Of a stretch of 41,428 nucleotides of DNA, positions 31,256 to 41,428 are shown piece by piece. The stretch comes from Actinomycetota bacterium (GTDB taxonomy: Bacteria; Actinomycetota; Actinomycetes; Nanopelagicales; Nanopelagicaceae), in assembly GCA_005800815.1 (NCBI GenBank), contig SYEK01000024.1:1-41428 (forward strand), given 5' to 3'. A program made the position numbers and the translations under genes. A model generated the notes under the pieces. That model was not told the DNA's origin. It made no database searches and was given only the letters and a program-made list of their open reading frames with translations. Every line of letters starts with the position of its first letter. The stretch's first letter is position 1.

Positions 31256-32728
31256 TTAATGGCCGCCAACTTCGCTTATCTCAAGGCGCATCTTGCCCTC
31301 GGCTAAGTCGGCGGGGATACGAATCGGATATTGACCTGTAAAACAGGCAGAGCAGAGCTTTTTTTCCGGTATCTGTGTCGATTCGATAAGACCCTGGATT
31401 GAGAGGTAGCCGAGTGAATCTGCCCCGATTGAACGACAAATCTCTTCAACCTCAAGCCCGCTTGCAATGAGCTCGGCCCTGGTCGCAAAGTCGATGCCAT
31501 AGAAACATGGCCACTTGACCGGTGGTGAAGAGATACGCACATGAATCTCACGAGCACCTGCCTCACGTAGCATCCGCACAATCGCTCGTTGGGTATTGCC
31601 TCGAACGATTGAATCATCCACGACCACGATGCGCTTACCTTCGATGATCTCTCGCAATGGATTGAGTTTCAAACGGATTCCCAGCTGGCGAATAGTCTGT
31701 GAGGGTTGAATAAAGGTGCGTCCCACATAAGAGTTCTTGACCAATCCGATACCAAATGGGATACCAGAACCCTTTGCAAATCCGATGGCTGCCGGAGTGC
31801 CTGACTCAGGCACAGAGATGACTAAATCTGCTTGAACTGGTGACTCTGTGGCCAAGCGAACACCCATTGCAACCCGTGTTGCATGGATACCTTGTCCTGC
31901 AATCAAAGTATCAGGCCTTGCTAGATAAACATATTCAAACAGACAGCCCTTCGGCTCGGCAGTTGCCCAGCGCTGTGAACGTACGCCATTCTCATCTATC
32001 GCAACGAGTTCGCCAGGCTCAATCTCTCGGACAAAAGCGGCACCGACAATATCTAGCCCAGCACTCTCTGATGCAACCACCCAACCAGTCTCTAATTTAC
32101 CAAGTACTAATGGGCGCACGCCGTGACGATCACGCGCGGCATACAACGTATGTTCATCCATAAAGACCAGGGAGAATGCGCCCTCTAACTGTGGAAGGAC
32201 GGCAATCGCACTAGCCTCGACATTCTTCTCGTTCTGCAGCGAGATAAGAGCGGTCATGATCTCAGTATCAGTGGTTGCTCCACGCTCACGACCATTGCTT
32301 GGCTCTAACTTTTGCACCAGTTCGGCAAGTTCGCCTGTATTAGTCAGATTTCCATTATGGGCTAAAGCCAGTGTCCCGTACTTGGTTGGACGCAGGGTTG
32401 GCTGGGCATTGATCCACGTGCTCGAACCCGTCGTGCTGTACCTGCAGTGCCCTATCGCCAGATCTCCAGGCAGAGATGCAAGATCACTTTCAGTAAAGAC
32501 TTGTGAGACAAGTCCCATATCTTTATAGACAAGAATCCGCTCGCCATCACTGGTTGCGATTCCAGCTGCCTCTTGTCCTCGATGCTGCAGTGCGTACAGG
32601 CCATAGAATGCTAGTTTTGCTACCTCTTCACCCGGTGCCCATACTCCAAATACGCCACAGGCATCTTGCGGGCCCTTATCAGAGTCTAAAATGTTGTGAT
32701 TGAGTAAACCATCTGGACGCCGGCTCAT
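31256..32728 (-). CDS. purF: Amidophosphoribosyltransferase
   Basis: Committed first step: PRPP plus glutamine to phosphoribosylamine. The 490 residues start with a propeptide (about 23 residues), removed to expose the catalytic Cys in CGVFGVWAPG. The PRPP loop is IVVVDDSIVRGNTQRA. It is of the iron-sulfur class: Cys residues in KGCLFEYVY, WPCFYGIDF and LCSACFTGQYP match the four cluster ligands of the B. subtilis enzyme, making it potentially oxygen-sensitive. The ATG overlaps the upstream SCP-domain gene stop (ATGA). Confidence 0.97.
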   Translation of the reverse strand: MSRRPDGLLNHNILDSDKGPQDACGVFGVWAPGEEVAKLAFYGLYALQHRGQEAAGIATSDGERILVYKDMGLVSQVFTESDLASLPGDLAIGHCRYSTTGSSTWINAQPTLRPTKYGTLALAHNGNLTNTGELAELVQKLEPSNGRERGATTDTEIMTALISLQNEKNVEASAIAVLPQLEGAFSLVFMDEHTLYAARDRHGVRPLVLGKLETGWVVASESAGLDIVGAAFVREIEPGELVAIDENGVRSQRWATAEPKGCLFEYVYLARPDTLIAGQGIHATRVAMGVRLATESPVQADLVISVPESGTPAAIGFAKGSGIPFGIGLVKNSYVGRTFIQPSQTIRQLGIRLKLNPLREIIEGKRIVVVDDSIVRGNTQRAIVRMLREAGAREIHVRISSPPVKWPCFYGIDFATRAELIASGLEVEEICRSIGADSLGYLSIQGLIESTQIPEKKLCSACFTGQYPIRIPADLAEGKMRLEISEVGGH

Positions 32729-33075
32729 GGATGAATCCTAAGTGGTAAGTACGGTGTGAGATCTGCACGGACACCAGATGCGTTGATTGCGCCACTCTGC
32801 ATCGCATCTGCCCACAAAAGCTCACCGCTGGCAAGGGCAAGCCAGGTTTGGGCGTTCATCTCTACGACATTGGCAGGAGTACCACGTGTATGTGTGGGCC
32901 CTTCTCCACACTGTACTGCGGCATATGGTGGTACACGCACCTCGATAGCACGTCCTGGCGCTCTTAATTTCAAGAGCTCTAACATCTCTTTGACATCTTC
33001 TAAGATTTGCTGATCACGCATCATCTCAACCGAATAATCGAGGAAAGGTTGAGGTATGGGCATGTCGTAACTCAT
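32725..33075 (-). CDS. Sterol-carrier-domain family protein between purL and purF
   Basis: A 116-residue soluble protein. The core [30 protein letters not shown]...[18 protein letters not shown]...[14 protein letters not shown] is typical of the small actinobacterial sterol carrier (SCP2-like) proteins encoded beside purF; function unknown. The start is ambiguous: ATG 33075 gives a 50-base overlap with purL and no ribosome site, while ATG 33024 lies just past the purL stop and leaves 99 residues. The end overlaps purF as ATGA. The tight coupling suggests a role connected with purine enzymes rather than lipids, but this is inference. Confidence 0.85.
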   Translation of the reverse strand: MSYDMPIPQPFLDYSVEMMRDQQILEDVKEMLELLKLRAPGRAIEVRVPPYAAVQCGEGPTHTRGTPANVVEMNAQTWLALASGELLWADAMQSGAINASGVRADLTPYLPLRIHP

Positions 33076-35257
33076 CTAAATCTATTATGCAGTCATTAAT
33101 TATCAGGCTATTACCACCTGTAACTCCGATTTTTTCAGCTTTTATCGAGTAGTGAGTAGCCAACTCTTGAAGATCGATTGCCTTGCTTGGATCAAGAGCA
33201 ACTACAACTCGTCCCGGTGATTCACTCAGTAGTAAAACTCCGACATTTTCTACAGAGATGATCGCACCGACAGAGTGGCGAAGGACCATTTCAGTCAGTC
33301 CTGCAGATAGTCCGCCTTGACTAAGATCATGGGCGGCATGGAATAACTTGGCTGCATGTCCAGCTAAAAGCAACTCAATAAGGCGCATCTCACGGGCTAA
33401 GTCGGCCGCTGGTGCCTGACCCGTGCGCTCTCCATGTAAGAAGGCCCACTCACTTCCGGCTAGATCCTCATCCGTCTGGCCAAGAAGAAATAAATCTAGA
33501 CCTGCAGTATCAAAACTCATCAGTGTGCGGGTGCGCACATCGGCAATTACACCGAGCACACCGATCACTGGTGTTGGCAAGATGGCAACTGCGCCAGTTT
33601 GATTATAAAAAGAGACGTTACCACCCGTGATAGGTAGGCCCATCTCCAAACATCCATCGGCCAAACCGCGTACTGTCTCTGCAAACTGCCACATCACTCC
33701 TGGATCTTCGGGTGAGCCAAAGTTAAGACAGTTTGTAACTGCCAATGGCCGAGCACCTGCGGTTGCAATATTTCTGGCCGCCTCAGCCAAAGCTAACTTC
33801 GCTCCTTGATAAGGGTTTAGGTAGGACCAATTGGCATTTGCATCTGTTGAGATCGCTACACCCAGATGCGTACTCTCATCAATGCGCACCATCCCAGAGT
33901 CTTCTGGGTGCGATTGAATCGTATTGCCTTGAACATACTTATCGTATTGAGATGTCACCCAAGATTTATCGGCTAGATTTGGTGCAGCGGCAAGCTTCAA
34001 GACTGCCGCTTTAACTTCAATGGCTGTCTGCAAAATGGGGATATTCACTTTTTGTGAATTTACCTGATCGATATAATCTGGCTGAGCCATCGGACGACTA
34101 TAGACCGGACCTTCATGGGCAACAGTGCGTGGTGGTACATCGACGATGAGCTGGCCATTCCAGGTGATCTCTAAACGATTGCCATCTGTGACCTCACCGA
34201 TAGCGGTGACACTAACATCCCACTTTTTACAGATCTGCAAAAAGCGGGGGAATTTACCTGGTTCAACGATTGCGCACATGCGCTCTTGTGACTCTGACAT
34301 TAAAATCTCTTCAGGTGAGAGCGATGGATCACGCAGTGGGACCCTATCTAGGGCCACTTTCATGCCCCCTGAGCCCCCCGAGGCAAGTTCGCTGGTGGCA
34401 CAGGATAAACCAGCCCCACCAAGATCTTGGATACCAAGGACTAAATCTTCGGCAAAGATCTCTAATGAGCATTCAATCAGAATCTTTTCAACAAATGGAT
34501 CCCCCACTTGAACACTTGGACGCTTGGTAGCCCCGCTGGCTCCAAATGTTTCAGATGCAAGCACGGATACTCCACCTATGCCATCACCCCCAGTTTTAGC
34601 ACCGAATAAGACAACAAGATTGCCCACTCCTGCCGCTTTTGCCAACTTGATATCACTATGTTTCATTACCCCAACACAGAGAGCGTTGACTAATGGGTTG
34701 CCCGCATACGTTCTATCAAAAACAACCTCCCCACCGATATTGGGTAGACCTAGAGAGTTGCCATAGCCACCGATACCGGCGACTATCCCAGGTAATACAC
34801 GCCGGGTATCAACTGCATCGGCGGGGCCAAAGCGAAGTGGATCCATGACTGCAATCGGTCGCGCTCCCATTGTCAAAATATCCCGGACAATTCCACCAAT
34901 CCCAGTTGCAGCGCCTTGGTAGGGCTCAACAAAAGATGGGTGATTGTGTGATTCGATCTTGAAAGTCACTGCGTATCCCTGCCCGACATCGACTACTCCT
35001 GCATTCTCGCCGATACCAACAAGCAAAGCAGCCGACTCTGGTGCTTTGTCAGCAAACTGTCTTAGATGTACTTTGGATGATTTGTATGAGCAGTGCTCTG
35101 ACCACATGACCGAATACATCGCCAGCTCAGATGATGTCGGGCGTCGACCTAGAATCTCTTTGATACGTGCATACTCATCGGATTTCAAACCTAACTCGGC
35201 AAATGGCTGCTTGGTATTAGGTGATGACTGTGCGGTTGCGACCGTATCTAGTGACAT
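33026..35257 (-). CDS. purL: Phosphoribosylformylglycinamidine synthase, large subunit
   Basis: Step 4: FGAR to FGAM with ATP and ammonia delivered by PurQ, in complex with PurS. At 743 residues it is the small PurL type that needs separate PurQ and PurS, both encoded just upstream. Visible motifs: [16 protein letters not shown] (about 47-62), [48 protein letters not shown] and [10 protein letters not shown]. The ATG shares a base with the purQ stop (TAATG). Confidence 0.97.
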   Translation of the reverse strand: MSLDTVATAQSSPNTKQPFAELGLKSDEYARIKEILGRRPTSSELAMYSVMWSEHCSYKSSKVHLRQFADKAPESAALLVGIGENAGVVDVGQGYAVTFKIESHNHPSFVEPYQGAATGIGGIVRDILTMGARPIAVMDPLRFGPADAVDTRRVLPGIVAGIGGYGNSLGLPNIGGEVVFDRTYAGNPLVNALCVGVMKHSDIKLAKAAGVGNLVVLFGAKTGGDGIGGVSVLASETFGASGATKRPSVQVGDPFVEKILIECSLEIFAEDLVLGIQDLGGAGLSCATSELASGGSGGMKVALDRVPLRDPSLSPEEILMSESQERMCAIVEPGKFPRFLQICKKWDVSVTAIGEVTDGNRLEITWNGQLIVDVPPRTVAHEGPVYSRPMAQPDYIDQVNSQKVNIPILQTAIEVKAAVLKLAAAPNLADKSWVTSQYDKYVQGNTIQSHPEDSGMVRIDESTHLGVAISTDANANWSYLNPYQGAKLALAEAARNIATAGARPLAVTNCLNFGSPEDPGVMWQFAETVRGLADGCLEMGLPITGGNVSFYNQTGAVAILPTPVIGVLGVIADVRTRTLMSFDTAGLDLFLLGQTDEDLAGSEWAFLHGERTGQAPAADLAREMRLIELLLAGHAAKLFHAAHDLSQGGLSAGLTEMVLRHSVGAIISVENVGVLLLSESPGRVVVALDPSKAIDLQELATHYSIKAEKIGVTGGNSLIINDCIIDLDELRHAHTSTFPRLFG

Positions 35258-35925
35258 TACTTCACCATTGAATTCAAGATCGAAGTGAAGAATCCAAGGC
35301 CAGCGCCAGATGGACCTGTCAGTGGATCAATAGCGTGCTCTGGGTGGGGCATAAGGCCTACAACATTGCCCTGCTCATTGCTGATACCTGCTATGAGATT
35401 GCGAGAGCCGTTGGGGTTATCACCAACATAGCGAGCGATCACTCTGCCCTGATCTTCTAACTGAGCAAGTGTCTTATCATCACATTGAAACGATCCCTCA
35501 CCATTTTTTATTGGGATGACAATCTTCTCATTTATTGAAAAAGTCCTCGTCCAAGGGGTCTTGTTACTCGTTATCTCGATCTCCTGATCACGACATAAGA
35601 AGTGAAGGTCAGAGTTTCGTGTCAGAGCCCCTGGTAATAGATGTGACTCGCAGAGAACTTGGAATCCGTTACAGATTCCTAGGACGGGCATACCCTCACC
35701 GGCAGCCTCAATGACTGATTTCATGACTGGGGCAAAGCGAGAGATAGCTCCAGCGCGTAGGTAATCTCCATATGAAAAACCACCAGGTAAGATCACAGCT
35801 TCTACTCTTTTTAGGTCGGCATCACCATGCCATAAAGAGACTGCCTGTGCACCACTCCTAGTGATGGCTCGCGCAGCGTCTTTATCATCAAGAGTCCCAG
35901 GAAAAGTGATGACGCCAACACGCAT
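35257..35925 (-). CDS. purQ: Phosphoribosylformylglycinamidine synthase, glutaminase subunit
   Basis: Class I glutamine amidotransferase providing ammonia to PurL. The 222 residues include the N-terminal [18 protein letters not shown], the nucleophile elbow [13 protein letters not shown] (Cys near 84) and the His/Glu pair in [11 protein letters not shown]. It is linked by one-base TAATG overlaps to purS upstream and purL downstream, giving near-stoichiometric coupling of the three subunits. Confidence 0.97.
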   Translation of the reverse strand: MRVGVITFPGTLDDKDAARAITRSGAQAVSLWHGDADLKRVEAVILPGGFSYGDYLRAGAISRFAPVMKSVIEAAGEGMPVLGICNGFQVLCESHLLPGALTRNSDLHFLCRDQEIEITSNKTPWTRTFSINEKIVIPIKNGEGSFQCDDKTLAQLEDQGRVIARYVGDNPNGSRNLIAGISNEQGNVVGLMPHPEHAIDPLTGPSGAGLGFFTSILNSMVK

Positions 35926-36170
35926 TACTTCTCAACTCTTACTACATAGGTCTCAATCACAGAATTGGACAATAAGAGCTCTGCCGCTTTTTCTACTTGG
36001 GATATCTGAGAGGCAGTTGGCTCTCCTTCTACCTCAATCTCAAAGCGCTTCCCTTGTCGTACAGATTGAGCAAAGGAGAATCCAAGTCGCAGAAGAGCAG
36101 ATGCAACAGCGTCTCCTTGAGGATCAAGGATCTCGGGCTTTAACATCACATCAACCACGATTTTTGCCAT
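35925..36170 (-). CDS. purS: Phosphoribosylformylglycinamidine synthase, PurS subunit
   Basis: The 81-residue bridging subunit of the PurSQL complex. It matches the family: [26 protein letters not shown] at the start, then [13 protein letters not shown] and a C-terminal amphipathic helix with [11 protein letters not shown]. It overlaps purQ by one base and lies 18 bases after purC. Its presence agrees with the short PurL. Confidence 0.96.
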   Translation of the reverse strand: MAKIVVDVMLKPEILDPQGDAVASALLRLGFSFAQSVRQGKRFEIEVEGEPTASQISQVEKAAELLLSNSVIETYVVRVEK

Positions 36171-36188
36171 TATTACTCTTCCCCTTAT

Positions 36189-37070
36189 CTAGAATCTATT
36201 GCCAGTCAGATGAAAAAATGCATCTTCATATCGCTGTGCAGTTTTCTCCACGATTTCTATAGGTAATTCAGGGGGTGGGCTATTTCTATCCCATCCACTA
36301 GCCATCAGGTAGTCACGTAAAAACTGCTTGTCGTAGGAGGCCTGGGCCCCTCCAGGGGCCCATGTCGAGAGCTCCCAAAAGCGGGATGAATCAGGGGTAA
36401 GAGCCTCATCGCCCAAGAGGATCTCCCCCGATGCGCTGCGGCCGAATTCAAACTTAGTATCGGCAAGGATGATTCCTCGACTCTGTGCGAACTCTGCAGC
36501 AGTTTCATAGAGAGTGATAGTTAACTCCCTCAAGGTTTGGGCCTCATCTTGGCCGATGATTCTTGCAGCAGATTCAAAATCTATGTTGATATCGTGATCA
36601 CCGATCTCAGCCTTGGTCGCCGGTGTAAAGATGGTTTGTGGAAGTTGTGATCCATCGAGTAACCCGAGAGATAACAAGTTCCCGCAGACTGCACGAGTAC
36701 TCTGATACTCACTCCAGCCACTGCCAGTGAGATAGCCACGTGCCACACACTCAATCTCAAACATCTTTAGGGGCTGCACAATAACCCCCCGATCTGCCAC
36801 AGTCTCTGGGACTTCGGTGGAGATAATATGATTGGGGACAATATCCTCAAGTAGTTCAAACCAAAATAACGACATTTGGGTCAACACTGCGCCCTTGCCC
36901 GGAATCATCGTTGGCATCACCCAGTCATAGGCAGATATACGATCAGAGGCGACCAATAAAATCTCATCACTCTCGTTGCTATAGAGATCACGAACTTTAC
37001 CGGTGCGCATATGAATCCACCCCGGTATCACAGGCGCTGGCGGTGGGCCAGCTTGGCCAAAGCCACTCAC
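36189..37070 (-). CDS. purC: SAICAR synthetase
   Basis: Step 8: CAIR plus aspartate gives SAICAR, using ATP. The 293 residues contain HMRTGKVRDLYSNESDEILLVASDRISAYDWVMP, EIECVARGYLTGSGW, LADTKFEFGR and GDEALTPDSSRFW. The start is GTG at 37070, overlapping the purB stop as GTGA; the internal ATG (HMRTGK) would trim the N-terminus and is less likely. No purE/purK lies in the window, so CAIR synthesis is encoded elsewhere. Confidence 0.96.
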   Translation of the reverse strand: MSGFGQAGPPPAPVIPGWIHMRTGKVRDLYSNESDEILLVASDRISAYDWVMPTMIPGKGAVLTQMSLFWFELLEDIVPNHIISTEVPETVADRGVIVQPLKMFEIECVARGYLTGSGWSEYQSTRAVCGNLLSLGLLDGSQLPQTIFTPATKAEIGDHDINIDFESAARIIGQDEAQTLRELTITLYETAAEFAQSRGIILADTKFEFGRSASGEILLGDEALTPDSSRFWELSTWAPGGAQASYDKQFLRDYLMASGWDRNSPPPELPIEIVEKTAQRYEDAFFHLTGNRF

Positions 37071-38488
37071 CGAATAGGGCCGGGCTTGTACTGCACTGCT
37101 GCAGGGTGCGCGGATGTGATCGCCTCGATGCGATGAACAACTCGAGCAACTTGTTGGCGAGCATCGCCAGTAAATTCAAGTGGAGTACTAATCAATGAAT
37201 CTAAAGCGGCACGATTCAAAGGCAGGCGGACATCACTGGCTAAATCATCAAGGAGGGTATTGGCCTTACCCTGGCGCATTGCGAGTGCGGCCTTCACTGA
37301 GTGCTCCTTGATCACTTCATGAGCCAGCTCACGACCGACCCCAGCTTTTACTGCCGCCATCAAGATCTTCGTCGTTGCTAAGAAGGGGAGGTAGCGCTCC
37401 AGCTCGGCTGCAATCACAGCGGGAAATACCGCAAATTCATCAAGGACTGTCAACATCGTCTCAAGGAGTCCATCGATAGCGAAAAAACTATCGGGGAGTG
37501 CGACACGTCTGACGACACTGCACGAGACATCGCCTTCATTCCATTGATCTCCGGCGAGTTCACCCACCATCGAGGAGAATCCACGCAAGATAACAGCTAG
37601 GCCATTTATCCGTTCACAAGAGCGGGTGTTCATCTTGTGTGGCATCGCACTGCTACCCACTTGAGCATCTTTGAACCCCTCGGTGACCAACTCGGCGCCG
37701 GCCATCAATCGGATCGAGGTCGCCAGCGATGAGGGTGCAGAGGCCAACTGGACCAACGTTGTGAGAACATCGTAATCAAAAGAACGTGGGTAGACCTGCC
37801 CGGTTGACTCCAAAACCTCCGTGAACCCGAGCTCTTTGGCGATCGCACTCTCAAGATGTGCATGCGCATCAGATGAGCCAAGTAAATCGATTGAATCCGC
37901 TGCAGTACCAACGGGACCTTTGATCCCACGCATCGGATATCGCCCTTGTAATGCCGATAAGCGCTCGTATGCAAAGAGCAGCTCTTGTGCTGCAGATGCA
38001 AAGCGCTTACCCAGAGTTGTGACCTGTGCCGGCATATTATGAGATCGCCCAGCGATTGGTTGATCGGTGAACTCGGTGGCCTTTTTCGCTAAGCACGCAA
38101 GTAAAGTAATCACCTTCTGACTCACAAGTTCTAGCCCGTTGCAGATCTGGAGCGCCTCGATATTCTCGGTCAGATCCCGGCTAGTCATCCCAGCATGGAT
38201 TGCCTCATGCCCAGCAAGGGCGTTGAACTCCTCGATACGTGCCTTGACATCATGGCGGCTATGTTTTTCGCGTGCATCAATCGATGCCAGATCCACGCGT
38301 GTGATTACCTGCTCATAGGCCGTAATGACATGGGAAGGGATGCTATGGCCGAGCCCTGATTGTGCACGCATCACAGCGATCCATAATCTGCGCTCTGCAA
38401 TTATCTTTGCCTCTGGGGAGAAAATCAGACGCATCGCTGCGGATGCATATCTATCGGCTATGAGGCTCACCGGTGAATTATCTGCCAT
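37067..38488 (-). CDS. purB: Adenylosuccinate lyase
   Basis: Acts twice in purine synthesis: SAICAR to AICAR and adenylosuccinate to AMP, releasing fumarate. The 473-residue helical fumarase-superfamily protein has the signature loop VGSSAMPHKMNTRSCERI (catalytic Ser) and TSRDLTENIEALQ and GRSHNMPAQVTTLGKRF around the other active-site residues. The ATG immediately follows the purD stop (TAAATG), and the stop overlaps purC. Confidence 0.97.
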   Translation of the reverse strand: MADNSPVSLIADRYASAAMRLIFSPEAKIIAERRLWIAVMRAQSGLGHSIPSHVITAYEQVITRVDLASIDAREKHSRHDVKARIEEFNALAGHEAIHAGMTSRDLTENIEALQICNGLELVSQKVITLLACLAKKATEFTDQPIAGRSHNMPAQVTTLGKRFASAAQELLFAYERLSALQGRYPMRGIKGPVGTAADSIDLLGSSDAHAHLESAIAKELGFTEVLESTGQVYPRSFDYDVLTTLVQLASAPSSLATSIRLMAGAELVTEGFKDAQVGSSAMPHKMNTRSCERINGLAVILRGFSSMVGELAGDQWNEGDVSCSVVRRVALPDSFFAIDGLLETMLTVLDEFAVFPAVIAAELERYLPFLATTKILMAAVKAGVGRELAHEVIKEHSVKAALAMRQGKANTLLDDLASDVRLPLNRAALDSLISTPLEFTGDARQQVARVVHRIEAITSAHPAAVQYKPGPIR

Positions 38489-39733
38489 TTAATTACCCTT
38501 CTCAGCCACTGAGGCGTTAAATGCGATGTCGCTGCGATAAAAAGAGCCCGGTAATGAGATTTGGCTGATCGCCCTGTATGCACGATCTCTCGCCTCGGTC
38601 AGATCACTACCTACACCAGTCACGCTCAAGACACGACCACCTGTTGCGATGAGGCCTTGACCGTTAAGGCAGGTGCCTGCATGAAAGATCTGCACGTTCT
38701 CAATCGTTGGCAACTCCGAGATATGCCCACCACATTGGGGCGCAGTTGGATATCCCTGAGCAGCTAGTACAACGGTCACAGCTGCCTCATCTCGCCACTC
38801 TAATACCGTATCTGAAAGTCCAGCAGTTGCCCCTTTATACAGCAGGGTCGCTAAAGGAGTTTTCAAAAGTGGAATTAGTACTTGTGTCTCAGGGTCACCA
38901 AAGCGAACATTAAATTCGATGACTCGGATTCCATGATCAGTAAGTGCCAAGCCTGCGTAGAGAAGACCAACAAACGGGGTTCCCCGTGCATTCATCTCGG
39001 CAATCATCGGTGCCAGAACCTGGGTATATGTATCATCGACGATATCTGATGGTGCCCATGAAAGTGGTGAATAAGCACCCATGCCACCAGTGTTCGATCC
39101 TTCATCATTATCGTGTGCACGTTTGAAATCCTGCGCAGGTTGCATCGCTAGAATCGAGGTGCCATCACTGATTCCAAAGAGTGAGACCTCTGGCCCATTC
39201 AAATACTCCTCGATAACCACTCGCTTGCAAGCCAGCGCATGGGCCAGTGCCTCTTGGCGATCCTGCGTGACTACAACACCCTTGCCACCGGCTAAGCCAT
39301 CATCCTTCACAACATATGGTGGGCCAAAGCAATCGAGTGCTTTCTCGATCTGGATCTGTGTAGTGCAGGTAAAACTATGTGCCGTAGGAACTCCAGCATC
39401 TGACATCACCTCTTTTGCAAAGGTCTTGGATCCCTCCAGTTGGGCTGCGGCCTTTGATGGCCCAAAGACTGGGATTTTTAATCGCCGAAGATCATCGGCG
39501 ACTCCATTGACTAAGGGGAGTTCTGGCCCAATGACGACTAAATCTGCGGCAAGCTCTTGGGCCAGGGCAACGATCTGGGCATTACTGGTTATATCGATCG
39601 CGTGACACTGAGCGAAGGTGGCGATACCAGGATTACCGGGGGCTGCATGAAGTGATGTGCATGCAGGATCTGCGAGTAGACCTAGTCCAAGGGCGTGCTC
39701 GCGCCCGCCACTTCCGACTAGGAGGATTTTCAT
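38489..39733 (-). CDS. purD: Phosphoribosylamine-glycine ligase (GAR synthetase)
   Basis: Step 2: phosphoribosylamine plus glycine gives GAR. The 414-residue ATP-grasp enzyme starts with KILLVGSGGREHAL and contains YVVKDDGLAGGKGVVV (about 139-154), SNTGGMGAYSPL and IEFNVRFGDPETQVL. It begins 3 bases after the purA stop and abuts purB. Confidence 0.97.
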   Translation of the reverse strand: MKILLVGSGGREHALGLGLLADPACTSLHAAPGNPGIATFAQCHAIDITSNAQIVALAQELAADLVVIGPELPLVNGVADDLRRLKIPVFGPSKAAAQLEGSKTFAKEVMSDAGVPTAHSFTCTTQIQIEKALDCFGPPYVVKDDGLAGGKGVVVTQDRQEALAHALACKRVVIEEYLNGPEVSLFGISDGTSILAMQPAQDFKRAHDNDEGSNTGGMGAYSPLSWAPSDIVDDTYTQVLAPMIAEMNARGTPFVGLLYAGLALTDHGIRVIEFNVRFGDPETQVLIPLLKTPLATLLYKGATAGLSDTVLEWRDEAAVTVVLAAQGYPTAPQCGGHISELPTIENVQIFHAGTCLNGQGLIATGGRVLSVTGVGSDLTEARDRAYRAISQISLPGSFYRSDIAFNASVAEKGN

Positions 39734-39736
39734 CTT

Positions 39737-41044
<1,308 letters not shown>

Positions 41045-41428
41045 TTATTTGAGTGAAGAAGTACCAACTGAGCGAAGATCTTCGCAGCCACGCACAACAC
41101 GAGCGGCCATGCCAGCCTCAGCCGCCTTACCCCATGCGCGGGGATCATAAAGTTTCTTGTTACCAACTTCTCCATCGATACGCAAAACTCCATCGTAGTT
41201 TTTGAGCATGTGATCTACCACTGGTCGTGTGAATGCATACTGTGTATCGGTATCGATATTCATCTTGATAACGCCATAATCCAAGGATTCACGGATCTCT
41301 GAGAGCAATGAGCCAGAGCCCCCATGAAATACTAGGTTCATAGGCTTACTTCCTGCAGCCATGCCGAGTTTCTTCGATACAGCATCCTGTAACGTTGCCA
41401 AGATCTTGGGCTGTAAGACAACATTGCC
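41045..41428 (-). CDS. fba: Class II fructose-bisphosphate aldolase, C-terminal part
   Basis: Glycolytic and gluconeogenic zinc aldolase; only the last about 127 codons lie inside the window and the start is beyond base 41428. Visible family features: GNVVLQPKIL, NLVFHGGSGS (phosphate-binding loop) and GVIKMNIDTDTQYAFTRPV, then WGKAAEAGMAARV at the end. Being directly upstream of purA is usual in actinobacteria. The gene is complete at its 3' end and cut by the window edge. Confidence 0.95.
   Translation of the reverse strand, partial: GNVVLQPKILATLQDAVSKKLGMAAGSKPMNLVFHGGSGSLLSEIRESLDYGVIKMNIDTDTQYAFTRPVVDHMLKNYDGVLRIDGEVGNKKLYDPRAWGKAAEAGMAARVVRGCEDLRSVGTSSLK

Overview
The window looks like a compact, streamlined actinobacterial chromosome. 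This is inferred from actinobacterial marker proteins (BldC, DUF3073, DUF5302, a sterol-carrier-domain protein coupled to purF) and from a familiar actinobacterial gene order: ftsH-folE-folP-folB-folK-panC-coaX-lysS-clpC, with tilS-hpt upstream of ftsH. Base composition is moderate and intergenic space is very small. A freshwater planktonic lineage such as Nanopelagicales (acI) would fit, but the sequence alone does not prove it. No rRNA, tRNA, CRISPR array, insertion sequence or prophage was seen. No stretch over 300 bases lacks a gene. The largest gaps are 23054-23209, 20413-20541, 2545-2670, 15905-16014 and 27693-27783, and each is described below.

Layout. (1) 40-13233, minus strand: an almost unbroken run, in transcription order NlpC/P60 hydrolase, tilS, hpt, ftsH, folE, folP, folB, folK, panC, coaX, lysS, GNAT acetyltransferase, clpC. 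It joins peptidoglycan remodelling, tRNA modification and charging, purine salvage, folate and pantothenate/CoA synthesis, and protein quality control. (2) 13308-15904, minus: ctaB (heme O synthase) and an ABC-2 type exporter pair. (3) 16015-20412: an envelope and regulatory block with a secreted YVTN beta-propeller (+), dacB (-), a SpoU methyltransferase (+), a low-molecular-weight phosphatase and a TPR protein (both -). (4) 20542-23053, plus: an AT-richer cbiMNQO energy-coupling-factor transporter for cobalt or nickel, with a palindrome lying against its -10 box. (5) 23210-27263, plus: a DEAD-box helicase with a very long basic N-terminus, and an M3 oligopeptidase. (6) 27282-28772, minus: DUF3073, an unknown 271-residue protein, bldC and DUF5302. 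(7) 28815-30185, minus: a polytopic GT-C-like membrane protein of mosaic composition. (8) 30191-41428, minus: a purine supercluster, fba(partial)-purA-purD-purB-purC-purS-purQ-purL-SCP-purF-purM, nearly all joined by overlapping or abutting stop and start codons. It covers most of the route from PRPP to IMP, and the AMP branch.

The most interesting points are the candidate Fur-family (Nur-like) operator on the cbi transporter, recurring TANNNT-type boxes 5-8 bases before start codons (leaderless transcripts), the composition break inside the GT-C gene, the missing canonical start of cbiQ, the N-terminally trimmed PanC, and the unknown genes coupled to bldC and to the purine operon. No clearly new multi-gene defence or mobile system was found.
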